Below, piece by piece: positions 10,319-21,043 of a stretch of DNA of 53,500 bases (positions within the stretch are counted from its first letter, which is position 1; every line of letters begins with the position of its first letter). This DNA is from Apostichopus japonicus (Eukaryota > Echinodermata > Holothuroidea > Aspidochirotida > Stichopodidae). The DNA is taken from contig NC_092563.1 in NCBI RefSeq assembly GCF_037975245.1, forward strand, positions 6,761,501 through 6,815,000, in the 5' to 3' direction. The position numbers and the translations under genes are program-made. Under the pieces are notes generated by a model that had not been told where the DNA came from, ran no database searches, and saw nothing but the letters and a program-made list of their open reading frames with translations.

Positions 10319-10390
10319 GTGTTCTAATAGCGTCTCGCCAAACAGATCGTTAAAACACTTCTTTGATATGATGGTTACTATAAAATACCA
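10319..10390 (-). pseudogene. gypsy protease C-terminal scrap
   Basis: The minus strand translates to VTIISKKCFNDLFGETLLEH, nearly the same as the residues that follow the DTGSE active site in the copies at 14310-14534 and 15877-16077. Only this piece survives, bounded by the SINE insert on one side and an unrelated Gag fragment on the other. Confidence 0.65.
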
Positions 10391-10716
10391 AAACGTCCAT
10401 AACTTCTTCCCCGGCATAATGCAAGAGTAGCGCTCGCTTTTGCTTATCCTCAGTGACATTAAATGCAACGAATACATTCTCCAGATGTCTAATATATATT
10501 TAGGCCATCTAGCCCCGGTTTTTCCAGAATGCAGATTGAAACTGGAAACATTGGCAAATTAAATGCCAGTTCCAGGTAGGGTATAAACTGAAGGGAAAAT
10601 GGATCACTTGAGGTATCAGGTATCATCATAGAAGAATTCAAAACAAATCCAACAGTAATTTGAAGGATCATGTGAAGCTCCAACTGGGATGCTGGTGACA
10701 TTTTTTGATTTATCAT
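10391..10716 (-). pseudogene. Gag fragment of another LTR element
   Basis: On the minus strand bases about 10400-10490 read VFVAFNVTEDKQKRALLLHY followed by AGEEVMDVLVFY. This is the helical capsid pattern of many gypsy and BEL Gags, where residues after the W..Y core give a KRALLLHYAGEE-like stretch. Upstream a Pro-rich entry and frameshifts are seen up to 10716. It abuts the transposase fossil at 10720. Confidence 0.5.
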
Positions 10717-10719
10717 TTC

Positions 10720-12180
10720 CTTTTCCTGTCTTTCCTTTTAGCTTCGCTACATGAGCTGGCTTAGCTGCTGCTATACTACGCTTGTTAACAGGTTGTTTTT
10801 CTAGTTCTTCTATCTCTTCGAAGTATGCTGCAGTAGAGTTCTCCAGTTTTCTGCTTCTTTCTTATAGACCCACTTGTAGTTGGTCGCTCATATTGTGGCG
10901 CGGGCAAAATGTCTTCAAAGCTTGTATTTAGCGGATCGATTCACCTAGTAGGCTCCTTTTCTCTGATCTCTGATGTGACATCTTCATTTGGACCAGGTTT
11001 GGTCTCCGTCGGTATGTCATCTGAACCAGGTTCGGCCTGCGTCGGGATGTCATTTGGACCGGGCTCTTGTGTGGCTCTTTCTGTAGTTTCAGATGGTCCA
11101 AAGGCATCCTCAGGGACTGCATTGGGGTTAAAAGGTGAAATACCACAGGCCTTAAAGCCTCTCACAGCATTTGCCACTGTAGCAGTTTTTTCCCAGGCTT
11201 CATTAAACAAACTTGAGAATCTGTATTTTGTAATAGACGCTCCTGGGGTTCGCTTCATCCATGTGTTTGTTGCATAGTCGTAGTGCAATTTTAACGGCTT
11301 GAAGACAGATCTATCCAGAGGTTGTAGGTACTTTGTGGTGTGTGCTGGAAGGCAAATCAACACGATGCCACGATGTTCAATGCAATAGTTAATTACTCGC
11401 ACACTCTTTACATGTGACGCATGCCCATCAATAACGAGCACTACCTTGCCGGCTACTGCATGCTGTCTGAAAAAAATTGAAGCCAATCTAAGAACAAATC
11501 AGTATTTATATATCCAGAATCTGACATGTTCAACTTGGATGCAGGCGGTAAGCCATCAGCGTATTCTTCCTTCCTTCGCTTCCCCTTCATGATAACATAA
11601 GGTGGTAGATATTGACCAGAGGCACTACAGCATGCCACTGTACTGTCACATTCTCTCCTCTTTCTGCATTAGTGATGCTGACAATGGACCTTTTCCCTTG
11701 TAATGCGATTATTTCACCCGGTCTATTTGTCAACGCAGGGCCTGTTTCATCGACATTGTATAATCTTTCAGGTTTTTGAAAACAACCCTCCCGTGTGAAG
11801 ACATCTTCGAGACACTCAAGAAAAAACTCATTACTTGAGTTCTGTTCATGCCCATTGCCCTGGCCCATGAAAGGCCTTCAGATTTACGTAAAGACAACCT
11901 AGGATGACGAGAGAGGAAACCTTCCAACCAGTAACGACCTGCCTCCTTTAATTCCTTGTTAAAACTATGCTTGATATTATTCACTTCTGCATATTCAAAA
12001 GCCAGTGATTTCAAATCACGTCTCCATAGTCCAAACCCGAGGGCTTCCATTTTCAACAAGTACTTTTCTAGGTCACTTTCATTTAAATTTCCCAAAGTAG
12101 AACCTCTTCCCAAACTTTGTTTGAAGTTCTCGCCACCATCGGTTGGCGCGGAGCGTACAAGAAAATTGTTGGTTTTACAA
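10720..12180 (-). pseudogene. Broken pogo/Tigger-like DDD transposase
   Basis: Frame pieces at 12113-11730, 11868-11587, 11638-11453 and 11486-10941 together give the domain order of a pogo-type transposase: a CENP-B-like helix-turn-helix (YWLEGFLSRHPRLSLRKSEG), then the catalytic core with YNVDETG (first Asp at about 11750), VVLVIDGHASH (second Asp about 11428) and LPAHTTKYLQPLD (third Asp about 11314). The spacing of 38 residues between the last two acidic residues fits DDD pogo/Tigger enzymes. The tail has an EDILPAPQYERP segment near 10880, as in related jerky/Tigger proteins. Frameshifts make it inactive. Terminal inverted repeats were not found. It could be a TE relic or a decayed domesticated copy. 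Confidence 0.85.
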
Positions 12181-12223
12181 ACCCCCCAGAAAAAAACTGT
12201 AGCTAGTAAATGTTTAAGTTAGC

Positions 12224-12600
12224 CTAATAAGAGAAGGCGAGAGCTATCCAACGATTGCCATCTGATGCAAATTTCTTCAGCACAGCATCAACGTCAATTG
12301 CAAAGTCTCTGTGGATGTGCATGGGTGCCAAACCGCTGAGTCTCTCTTCATTCATTGTAGAACGCATGTAGTTCTTTATTCTGCACATTGCGCTGAAAGA
12401 CCTTTCAGCAGTTGCCAAAGATATTGGCATGGTTAGTAGTACTGTCAGTGCAACTGATATGTTTGGATACGGATCAGTGTTAGCATGACGCAGTGTCTCA
12501 CAAATGGAATCTGGAATGTCATCCTGTCCCTGCCATTTTGTCTTCCACCTAGAAAGTTAACTTTCCTGCAATGCGGCCATCTCATCAGTTATATGACTCA
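12224..12600 (-). pseudogene. hAT transposase C-terminal (dimerisation) fragment
   Basis: The frame ends with LATAERSFSAMCRIKNYMRS and NEERLSGLAPMHIHRDFAID, the hATC dimerisation motif of hAT transposases of the ZMYM1/repressor-like type. Upstream in the same frame are SRWKTKWQGQDD and TDPYPNISVALTVLLTMP. A single in-frame stop lies near 12560. The RNase H-like catalytic core is absent, replaced by a Gag fragment from about 12600 on. Confidence 0.8.
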
Positions 12601-13560
12601 GATTGTCCATTAGAAGCTGCCCTCTGCACCTCCATGTTATCATCCAGTTTGTTTACAGTCTTCGATTTGGTTTCATGATATCCAGAATCCGACTGCTTAT
12701 TTTCCTTCTTTTGATGACTTTGTTGCTTTCTCCAGTTCTCTGGTTGGCTCCTCTTCGACCGACACACTCGCTCGATATGTGCCGATCTTGCTGCATTTTC
12801 TGCATTTTGTGTTCTTGAACCAGCATTCATCCGAATTATGGTTTCTCCCACACCGATAGCATCGCATCGTACTCGCCTTGTTAGGCCCTTGTTTACGTTG
12901 TACAGTATTTACGTTAGTCGTTGGACTTGTCGAAGTCGTTTCACTCCTCATAGCCCTTGCACCCTTGAATGTGCTTTCACGTGATAATGCAAATTCCACG
13001 GTTTGGTTAAACGTGAATGTGTCCTTTTCACTCACTTTTTTCATGAGCTTCAATGCTGTAGGTTCTTCCTGTAACCCACTTATAAATCTGTCCCGTAGGT
13101 TTTCATCTAGCTTTTCCCCATAGCTGCAGTTTAGGCTTAGTTGTTTCAATTGCACAACATAATCAGCTGTGGACTCACCCGGTTGTTGATCTCACCGTAG
13201 GAATTTACGTCGCTCTGCAACTACAATAGGTGTTGATTTCAAGTGCTTACGAAGTGTATTCTTTAACTCCGTGTACGATTTATCCGTTGGTTTTGATGGC
13301 GCGACTAGGTTTCTGACAATTGCATAAAACCTTGCTCCCAGTGCGTGTAAAAACATAGCAATTACACGTGCGTTGTTGTCGCAGTTTGCCATGTCTAGTC
13401 CATTGGCCGTTAAGAGCAGTTCAAACCGTTCAACGTAGCAGTCCCAGTCTTCCTCGCCGTCATACATCGTATTGAACGGTGGTAAGAAAGCTTGTGTCAT
13501 CTGTATGTTTGCAGACGAAATTTGGCGTGAATCCGCCGCGGAATCCCCCTCAGCTGTCAT
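12600..13560 (-). pseudogene. Mag-like gypsy Gag, frameshifted and truncated
   Basis: The frame starts MTAEGDSAADSRQ at 13560 and carries PPFNTMYDGEEDWDCYVERF, a capsid entry typical of Mag/SURL-type Gag. It breaks near 13190 and resumes with the LRDRFISGLQEEP motif. A nucleocapsid knuckle, CYRCGRNHNSDEC, follows, then a second (CRKCSKIG...) split by a frameshift near 12790 so that its HIERVC half is in another frame (12851-12585). Gag would package element RNA. The element stops at about 12600, where a hAT fragment begins, so pol is absent. Confidence 0.8.
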
Positions 13561-13593
13561 TATTATGTTCTCTATTACTTTCTTCCTTTGAGT

Positions 13594-13611
13594 TCGCCGT
13601 CCTCGTCGCCA
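13594..13611 (-). other. Primer-binding site of the Mag-like element
   Basis: The minus strand reads TGGCGACGAGGACGGCG two bases after the LTR end CCCAACA. TGGCGACGAGGA is a common gypsy primer-site sequence. Gag begins about 35 bases further on. Confidence 0.65.
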
Positions 13612-13613
13612 AA

Positions 13614-14046
13614 TGTTGGGTTTGTGGGTCCAATATTCATAATAATGAGTCGAGAGAAACAGACTAGGCTACGTTGGGCCAGCGGCCATGATGTATTTCG
13701 AGAGGCAGGAACGCTGAAAGTGACTTTAATACATAACATAAATAATTTTCAAGAACCTGTTCCTCCATTGAGAGTTATACACTCATGCCAATGGAGTGTT
13801 CGATAATTCATGCACTAACACCATAACGCTATGACAATGCCATGATTGTTGTCACAAAATAGTTTCTCTGGAAAGGAATGAGAGTTTTCCCCTCGTCCCA
13901 AATTTACATCATGACCTGAAATAAGACATTTCATTCTTACCTTCAACCTGATTTGACCATTTAAGTCATGACAATTCTGCGAGTAATTGCTTGAGGTTGA
14001 CGTTCGTAGGCGAGTGAATAAGATGGCAGTATACAAGTATAACACA
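13614..14046 (-). repeat. LTR of the Mag-like gypsy element (about 433 bp)
   Basis: On the minus strand it starts TGTGTTATACTTGTATAC right after a purine tract (GGCGAGGAGGGA) and ends CCCAACA two bases before the primer site. The bounds come from TG...CA ends plus flanking purine tract and primer site; no second copy is present in the window to confirm them. The start could be two bases later (TGTTATAC). Confidence 0.6.
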
Positions 14047-14110
14047 TCCCTCCTCGCCTACGTAGAAATCTAATTTGGTGGTCCATATTCCTCCCATAGT
14101 CCATTTTCCC
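14047..14110 (-). mobile_element. 3' end of a second Mag-like copy with polypurine tract
   Basis: The minus strand ends CGTAGGCGAGGAGGGA directly against the LTR at 14046. An LTR with a purine tract on its upstream side and a primer site on its downstream side is a joint between two head-to-tail elements. Only about 60 bases of the upstream one remain before the next element starts. Confidence 0.45.
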
Positions 14111-14309
14111 TTCAGTTACCCTACATTATTTATTAGATGAGTGTGTTCCACAACATGAAACAAAATAAAGAGTTTGAAATGTATATTGTGTTTTTTTCTA
14201 ACACGGTTTTCTGTTTACACAGTTGTTTCCGTGGCATTCTTCCGTTCGTTCACAGAACATTAACAAGCCTTTTCTAAAGTTTTTGGTTGTCCACAAGGCA
14301 ACCAGTAAT

Positions 14310-15475
14310 TCAGATTTGACAAGTTTTGATCCAATTGAGGTGTTCTAATGGCGTCTCACCAAACAGATCGTAAAAACACTTCTTTGATATGATGGTTACC
14401 TCCGAGCCTGTATCTAATACTGCTCTGACCTCCTTTCCATTCACGTACACCGTCGTGGTTGGGCATGCACTGACAATCTCTACTCCTTGTGAGCCCTGTT
14501 GCTCTCGAACTGGACCACCCAGGACCTGGCTCACGGAACTGGGCGAGCTTAGTTTCCCGATGGCACATTAATGGGAGTTGGGCTCAGGCATTCTGATGCT
14601 TAATGCCCCATCTGGTGGCATCGTCTACATTCAATCTCTTTCTTGTCGGGTCTGGGCCGCCCCCCTACCTTTAAATCGTTGACCCTCTCTCTCCAATCTT
14701 TCTAGCCGTGAAACAATCTCTCCTTGTTGCACCCTAATGGCTTCCATGACATCTGCCTGGGTCTGGACAGTGCTGGCAAGTTTCTCCACTACCAGCAGAA
14801 AGATAGTGAGTAGCACCTTCAATACTGTTAACAGCGGCTCGTCGAGTACGCCTCGGGACGAAATCACTCTCCTCTTCCGCCAAATCCAGCGCCCAGCCCC
14901 TTAATTTGATAAAGGATATGCCTGGATCTTCTTTCATAAGCCTCTCCAGTTCCCGCCGCAACACGCCATCCATCAATCCATCACGAAACTGTTCTTTGAT
15001 GGCAGTCTCAGGATTCGGGGCACCAGGGATCGTTGTAAGCTCATCCGCCAGATAGATGAATTTAAAGGCAAAATGAGACACTGTCTCGCCATCTTTCTGT
15101 ACGCTACTACAGATCTCCCGCATCACAGAACCTTGACTCCTTTCTCCAAAGGTCTCACTGAGTGTGCGGGGAGGATGGCGTCTACATCTGTAGACACCTT
15201 TTCTGGCTGGTGCCTTATCTCTTGCCTGGCAGCTCCGGCTAAGTCAGTTGCCTCGGTCCCACGCAATCTGCTCAGTTTTAATGCTGTACGGATGTCTTCC
15301 ACGAAGGTCACTGACAGGCCATCGGTCCCGGTTTCACTTGGTAAAACGTATATATACGGTGTTAGGTGGTGTCTCTGTGTTTCCGACCTTTCTTCGAGCT
15401 AGTTCCGCAGCCAGCTCATCCAACTACTGCTGGTGATCCCTAATAGTCCGTCCTTTATCTCGTAGATGCCTTATA
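14310..15475 (-). pseudogene. Gag and protease of copy A, several frameshifts
   Basis: Pieces at 15123-15311, 14734-15126 and 14631-14867 form one Gag, with IRTALKLSRLRGTEATDLAG, MREICSSVQKDGETVSHFAF, KEQFRDGLMDGVLRRELERL and a coiled-coil-like C-terminus (VQTQADVMEAIRVQQGEIVS). The frame then enters a protease (14310-14534) with LDTGSEVTIISKKCF, the retropepsin active site. A stop follows EHLNWIKTCQI. A deletion removes the Gag residues just after AGAARQEIRH relative to copy B (about 50 bases around 15160-15240 and near the start). Inactive. Confidence 0.8.
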
Positions 15476-15490
15476 GCTTTTCTGCATGTA

Positions 15491-15507
15491 TCCCACTTCT
15501 GACACCA
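15491..15507 (-). other. tRNA-Leu-type primer-binding site, copy A
   Basis: The minus strand reads TGGTGTCAGAAGTGGGA, complementary to the 3' end of a tRNA-Leu-like primer, two bases after an LTR end (CCTCACA). Copy B has the same site at 17070-17086. Confidence 0.7.
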
Positions 15508-15509
15508 TT

Positions 15510-15800
15510 TGTGAGGATACACAAGAAATAAGTAGGCAGGAGAGTACTAATTGCTACCACCGCTTGTTATGGTCTCGGTCCATCTCTGGGCAGGTATAAC
15601 ACTTAAAAAACAACAACATGATTAATCTAGTCAATCTCAGCTACAACAGTTCCAGGTACAATATTTATTAGTTGAGTGTGTTCCAAAACATGAAACAAAA
15701 TTAAGAGTCTGTAATGAATATATTATTTTTTTTACGTGGTTTACTGTTTTCACGGTTGTTCCCGTGGCTTTTTTTCGTAGGTTCACAGAACATTAACCTG
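15510..15800 (-). repeat. LTR-like joint between copies B and A (upstream bound uncertain)
   Basis: It ends TATCCTCACA before the copy A primer site. It probably starts near 15795, after a purine-rich stretch, and contains an AATAAA-type signal near 15665 on the minus strand. As in the first gypsy pair, a single LTR appears to serve both neighbours. The first 70 bases next to the primer site match those at 17089-17160. Confidence 0.45.
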
Positions 15801-15876
15801 CCTTTCTAAAGTATTTGGTTGTCCGCCGGGCAACTAGTAATTCAGATTTGACAAATTTTGAGCCAATTTAGGTGTT

Positions 15877-17020
15877 CTAATGGGTCTCACCAAACAGATC
15901 GTAAAAACACTTCTTTGATATGATGGTTACCTCCGAGCCTGTATCTAATACTGCTCTGACCTCCTTTCCATTCACGTACACAGTCGTGGTTGGGCATGCA
16001 CTGACAATCTCTACTCCTTGTGAGCCCTGTTGCTCTCGAACTGGACCACCCAGGACCTGGTTCACGGAACTGGGCAAGCTTAGTTTCCCGATGGCACATT
16101 AATGGGAGTTGGGTTCAGGCATTCTGACGCATAATGCCCCATGTGGTGGCATCGTCTACATTCAATCTCTTTCTTGTCGGGTCTGGGCCGCCCCCCTACC
16201 TTTAAATCGTTGACCCTCTCTCTCCAATCTTTCTAGCCGTGAAACAATCTCTCCATGTTGCACCCTAATGGCTTCCATGACATCTGCCTGGGTCTGGACA
16301 GTGCTGGCAAGTTTCTCCACTACAGCAGAAAGATAGTGAGTAGCACCTTCAATACTGTTAACAGCGGCTCGTCGAGTATGCCTCGGGACGAAATCACTCT
16401 CCTCTTCCGCCAAATCCAGCGCCCAGCCCCTTAATTTGATAAAGGATATGCCTGGATCTTCTTTCATAAGCCTCTCCAGTTCCCGCCGCAACACTCCATC
16501 CATCAATCCATCACGAAACTGTTTCTTTGATGGCAGTCTCAGGATTCGGGGCACCAGTCGTTGTAAGCTTATCCGCCAGATACATGAATTTAAAGGCAAA
16601 ATGAGACACTGTCTCGCCATCTTTCTGTACGCTACTACAGATCTCCCGCATCACAGAACCTTGACTCCTCCTTTCTCCAAAGGTCTCACAGAGTGTGTGG
16701 AGGATGGCATCTGCATCGGTGGACACCTTTTCTGGCTGGTGCCTTATCTCTTGCCTGGCAGCTCCGGCTAGGTATGACATCACAAAGTCAGTTGCCTCGG
16801 TCCCACACAATCTTCTCAGCTTTAATGCTGTACGGATGTCTTCCACGAAGGTCATCACTGGCAGGCCATCGGTCCCGGTGAAAGTTCGTAGCTTCCGTTC
16901 ACTTGGTAAAACGTATACCGTATTAGGTTGCACTTCTGTTTTTCCCACCTTTGTTCTGGCCAGTTCTGCAGCCAGCCCATCCAACTGCTTCTGGAGATCC
17001 TTAAGAGCCCTGGATGACAT
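15877..17020 (-). pseudogene. Gag and protease of copy B, frameshifted
   Basis: Gag starts MSSRALKDLQKQLDGLAAEL at 17020, about 50 bases after the primer site, and begins with a predicted coiled coil. It includes LRTFTGTDGLPVMTFVEDIR and VMSYLAGAARQEIRHQPEKV, then shifts frame near 16515-16540 and continues at 16162-16620 (RDGLMDGVLRRELERLMKED). After another shift a CCHC knuckle CRRCHHMGHYASEC is encoded near 16120-16160. The protease frame (15877-16077) has LDTGSEVTIISKKCF and ends with a frameshift after LFGETH. No RT follows. Confidence 0.82.
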
Positions 17021-17069
17021 ACTGCCACCGTCTTTATCTCGTTGATGCCTTATAGTTGTTCTGCATGAA

Positions 17070-17086
17070 TCCCACTTCTGACACCA
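17070..17086 (-). other. tRNA-Leu-type primer-binding site, copy B
   Basis: The minus strand reads TGGTGTCAGAAGTGGGA two bases after the LTR end CCTCACA at 17089. It is the same site as in copy A. Confidence 0.7.
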
Positions 17087-17088
17087 TT

Positions 17089-17550
17089 TGTGAGGATACT
17101 CAGGCAATAAGTAGACAGGAGAGAGTACTAATTGCTTCCGACACTTGTTATGATGGCCAGGTTGTTTATTATGTTGTCTCTCAATCAGCATGTTTAACAT
17201 TATATGAGATTCCCTCTACGGCCGACGACGCACCCTCTGTGAGATTCCCTCGACTGCAAATGCATGCACCCTCAGTAAAACAGGTTCCTCTGGACATGAT
17301 GCACGCATGCACCCTAGGTGAGATTCCTTCTAAGGCGGACACACGCACCCTCAGTAAGAACAGGTTCCTCTTGACACACGCACGCACCCTCGGTGAGAAT
17401 CCCTGTACTGCGGATGCACGCACGCCCCCTCAGTAAAACAGAATACTCTCCACGTGACGCACTCATGCACCCACCCTTGGTGCACTTCCTATAGGCAACT
17501 GCCAGATCAAATCTATCTGTCCCATGCACACTTATATCACCATTTGCTTC
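17089..17550 (-). repeat. 5' LTR region of copy B containing a minisatellite
   Basis: Bases 17089-17160 match the LTR end beside copy A. Beyond that the sequence diverges and runs into the tandem array at 17204-17488. The outer LTR boundary cannot be set from this window. Confidence 0.4.
17204..17488. repeat. Degenerate 36-44 bp minisatellite, about 7 units
   Basis: Units alternate between a GTGAGATTCC... and a GTAAAACAGGTTCC... version, and each closes with a GCACGCACCCTC-like core. All six frames stay partly open across it, which explains Cys/Arg-rich chance frames on both strands. It sits in or beside the LTR upstream of copy B. Confidence 0.75.
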
Positions 17551-20500
17551 TTACGAATCGTAACAAGTACAATTGTCATTAAGACTATTTTACAACAAGA
17601 TGAAAGATTTTGCGGGCCCGGAACCCCCAATACTTCCCCGTACTGGGAATCCTACAACTAGTCACTTAAGGGTCTAATTCCTTCAGGTGGTGAGCAAACA
17701 GGGAAACGTTATTTTGCTGTATATTTTTGATCAACACCGCTAGGTGAGTGATGTCAATGTTAAGATAAACAGTATAACACTCACTACCACAGAATCAGGT
17801 TTTCTGTTGGTTACCAACCCGCGGAAAAATTGCCTCAGTTACTAGAAAGACAAAGATACAAAAATCTCACCCGTAAAGGATTCTAAACCTCAGTCAACCT
17901 TACTTTAGCCAAGAATTAGGGCCTTGTTCTACCAGCGTCCGCACTTGTTCGAGTCTGAACTCGTGTACTCTCTGTTTATTTAGCATGTGGCACATTATCA
18001 GAGACGTGCAAGTTGCATGGGTATCACAATTCCTGCTAGTGAATAAAGAAACATGTTGGGCGCCCTCAATTGAGATAAATTGGGATAACAGGAGCTATGT
18101 TACATGCATATAGCATTCACTGATGAGAAAAGAAAAACTATATTTCTGCTTTTATATTCATTTTCAGTTGCTAAGGACTCCTCATTCCCTTGAACCTAGT
18201 TATCCTTTAAAAGCAATTAAAAAAAGGAGGTTAAATTGTCTGAATTTATTCATGTTGTAAGATATTCAGGTAAATAGAATGTGGTATTGTGTGATCTACA
18301 AGAATATCAATTAATGTCAAAAGCCATTTTTGTTCATCAACATCCTGCAACAGGAAGATTGCATAGATTGAATGTGTCAGCATATGTTCGGTGAAAAGTT
18401 TCCCAAACTTTGTGACTTCAACAATGACTTAGATCTGACTCTGCTAGAATGAAATTGATTTGAACTTGAGAAGGTTCCGAGTCAAAACGCACCAACAAGG
18501 AGAAATTTCCATGCTGGAAAGTTTTTCTGGTAAATTGGGGATTTAAGTCATGAAAACACTTCAAAGTTGTTGAAGTCACCTTTTTTTTTCACTGTAGCAG
18601 TTTCAGCCATTTATGTCAGTTCTAAGCTGTAGCAATTAAAATTGTATTCGAAAAAAAGTGGTTTGAATAATTTAACATTGAAATACTGCAGCTGCCAGGC
18701 TCTATGTGTGCAGATATGTATGTTAAATACAGTAGACAAAGTTAGAGAATGTTACCAAAAAACTGTATACTACCATACCATAGTAGTAAACAAAGATGGG
18801 TGGGGGAGGGGGGTGGCGGGAAAGGGATACCATTAAGACCGGGAACATATTTATCATTGGTAATAATTTTCATTAATAATTGATTAATAAACTGATATAA
18901 TAACCAACTTTCTTGAAGGTGTTTCTTTCCTCAATCTGTCAAGTTTCATCAAGAATCTGTCAAATTAACAAAACAAAACAAAAACAGATTGAGGAAATTG
19001 GAAAATGATATGATTAATCAAATATTCAATAAATGGATTTTTATGACTAACCATTCTACCGATCAATGTATAATAAAAAATATTTAAAGAACTCATTTTG
19101 TTTCTTTTCATTTTGTTTGAATTTTTGTATCTTACTCTTCTGTTGGATTTTTGTTTCTTAGTCTTGTTTTGAATTGTTATTTCTTAGTCTTGCGTTGAAT
19201 TTTGGTATCTTTGTCTTACGTTGATTTTTCTTGTTGTCTTGTGTCCCTGAATGAGAGGACCTGCTAGTTAACCTTTCATTCTTATGTACTTTATATTAGT
19301 TGTGTTGAGAGAGAAGTATTGTGCATCGCAACATTACCTGTCGGTATTGGCTGTTACTCAATATGAATACTCAAATGGCTAACTTGCTGACATTAACTTG
19401 GCTCCACTACCACCCCCCCCCAAATTATAACGTAACTGCAAGCTCCTCCTCTCTTACTCTCATTTTTCCTACTTTTCTTACTTTCACATGATGTACAGAC
19501 GATTTTGCCTCCTCCTCCACCCCCACCAGCATTCAGTCATGAAACCCGTCCCACCCACCAACCCCACCCCCTCCCACCACTTTGGAAGGTTGGCAAAACA
19601 TGATATTAGGGTTAGTTCTTTAACGGTAAGGTCTATAGATTAGGGCGAGTATCTGTTTCGTTGATGGAGCGGGAGTTCCAATGATGATTGGGACCATTCT
19701 CAGAGGTAAGAGGCAAGCGGGGGATGGGAGGGGGGGTGTAGGGTGGAGGCCCACGTTGGTTATATTATCCCCTTCGTATAGCCATAACAAGTACATTTCA
19801 TAAGAGGTGGGAGGGGTGTTGAAGTTGGTGTGCTGCTGTCAGTTATTTGTTCAAAACAACGTGTATGTATTAAGAATTTTTTTTGCCAACTATGCCACTT
19901 CTTGGATGCCTTCAGTCGAATCAAAATTAATTATGTTCACATTTACACATGAATTATGAAGCATAAGATCGCAAATTGTGCGTATGTCGCCATCTTTATA
20001 AAGGAAAAAAAACATTGCTCGATTAACCTATGATGATAGCATTCCAACATTCATTTCATTTTTTTTTTAAACAATCCCACTTAGGCTGTATCTTTCATGT
20101 AATTTATGTAAATTAGGAATTAAGCCCCACGAACAGATATTAAGGATGAGAGGGAAGGCATCCTCATTATCCTCATTTGTTGCCGTTGGGGACGTGCATA
20201 ATTAAATGCTTTTAATTTCACTATGTATACGTATGCCTATAGGGAATAACTGAATCAGTCGATATATCACTCTTGACGGTCAAACCCTTGACAAATGATG
20301 ATACGATGAAAGAACCGCCCCCAAAAAATACGAAAAGCAAGGTCGCTATGGCAACTGGCTTTTATAGTTGTTTTCCAGCTATTTGATAAATGACAACGAG
20401 GATAAGGAAATACTAAGGAAAGTTGTAACCCCTTGAATTGATGGTGATTCAGGGCGCTTAGTTTGTCACTTTTTAGTCACTTTTATAAGTTTTTTCCCCC

Positions 20501-20868
20501 GAAATATGAATCTATCTTGGTAGCTAAGGGGAAGAAACTTCAAACTGATATAGGCCTTTGGGCAAAAACGATATTGCTGGTCTTAACAAGGCGTGTTGCA
20601 ATAAACAAGATTTTATAACTCAAAGGCTGCCATGAGAGGTGTCCAATATATCCCAATGAAAATTCTCTCGACATTTTCTCACATTATTTTGCATTTGAGT
20701 AAGCGAAGTCTGTCGATATCATAACAGCCTATGTAACAACAAAGAGTCAGAAATTGGGTTTATAAGCAAATGAAGTTTATACTTTACAAATGAATCAACA
20801 TAACATTCGAAGAGAACAAGGAGTATCATGTAGACGCTTTGGTTCTCATCCGATTCCCCTACCCGCAA
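17551..20868. other. Non-coding stretch, no recognisable gene
   Basis: It is AT-rich with a few C-rich patches (19410-19430, 19505-19575) and G-rich patches (19710-19750). I find no coding frame with a recognisable motif, no TE domain and no RNA gene. Confidence 0.5.
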
Positions 20869-21043
20869 CCCATCCCCACCCAACCCCAACCCATCCCCAC
20901 CCAACCCCAACCCAACCCCAACCCATCCCCACCCAACCCCAACCCAACCCATCCCCACCCAACCCCAACCCAACCCATCCCCACCCAACCCCAACCCATC
21001 CCCACCCATCCCCACCCAACCCCAACCCATCCCCACCCAACCC
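20869..21043. repeat. C-rich satellite of CCCCAACCCATC-type units
   Basis: About 175 bases consist of CCATCCCCACCCAACCCCAA permutations. The minus strand is a dense run of GGG/GGGG blocks separated by T, TT or AT, so it could form G-quadruplexes. Frames here give Pro/His/Asn or Gly/Trp low-complexity peptides that are not genes. Confidence 0.9.

Larger units (their letters stand above)
14120..15507 (-). mobile_element. Gag-protease gypsy element, copy A (pol deleted)
   Basis: Minus-strand order: primer site (15507-15491), Gag, zinc knuckle, protease, short tail with AATAAA, then a truncated 3' end near 14120. It matches copy B (15655-17086) with an offset of about 1530-1580 bases. No RT, RNase H or integrase core is present between protease and tail. 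It is a non-autonomous derivative. Confidence 0.8.

Noticed and set aside
17056-17529. Cys/Arg-rich frames on both strands
   Set aside because: They are produced by the minisatellite at 17204-17488.
20869-21043. Telomere-like repeat
   Set aside because: Units are GGGTTGGGG/GGGATGGGG, not TTAGGG, and the block is short, irregular and internal.
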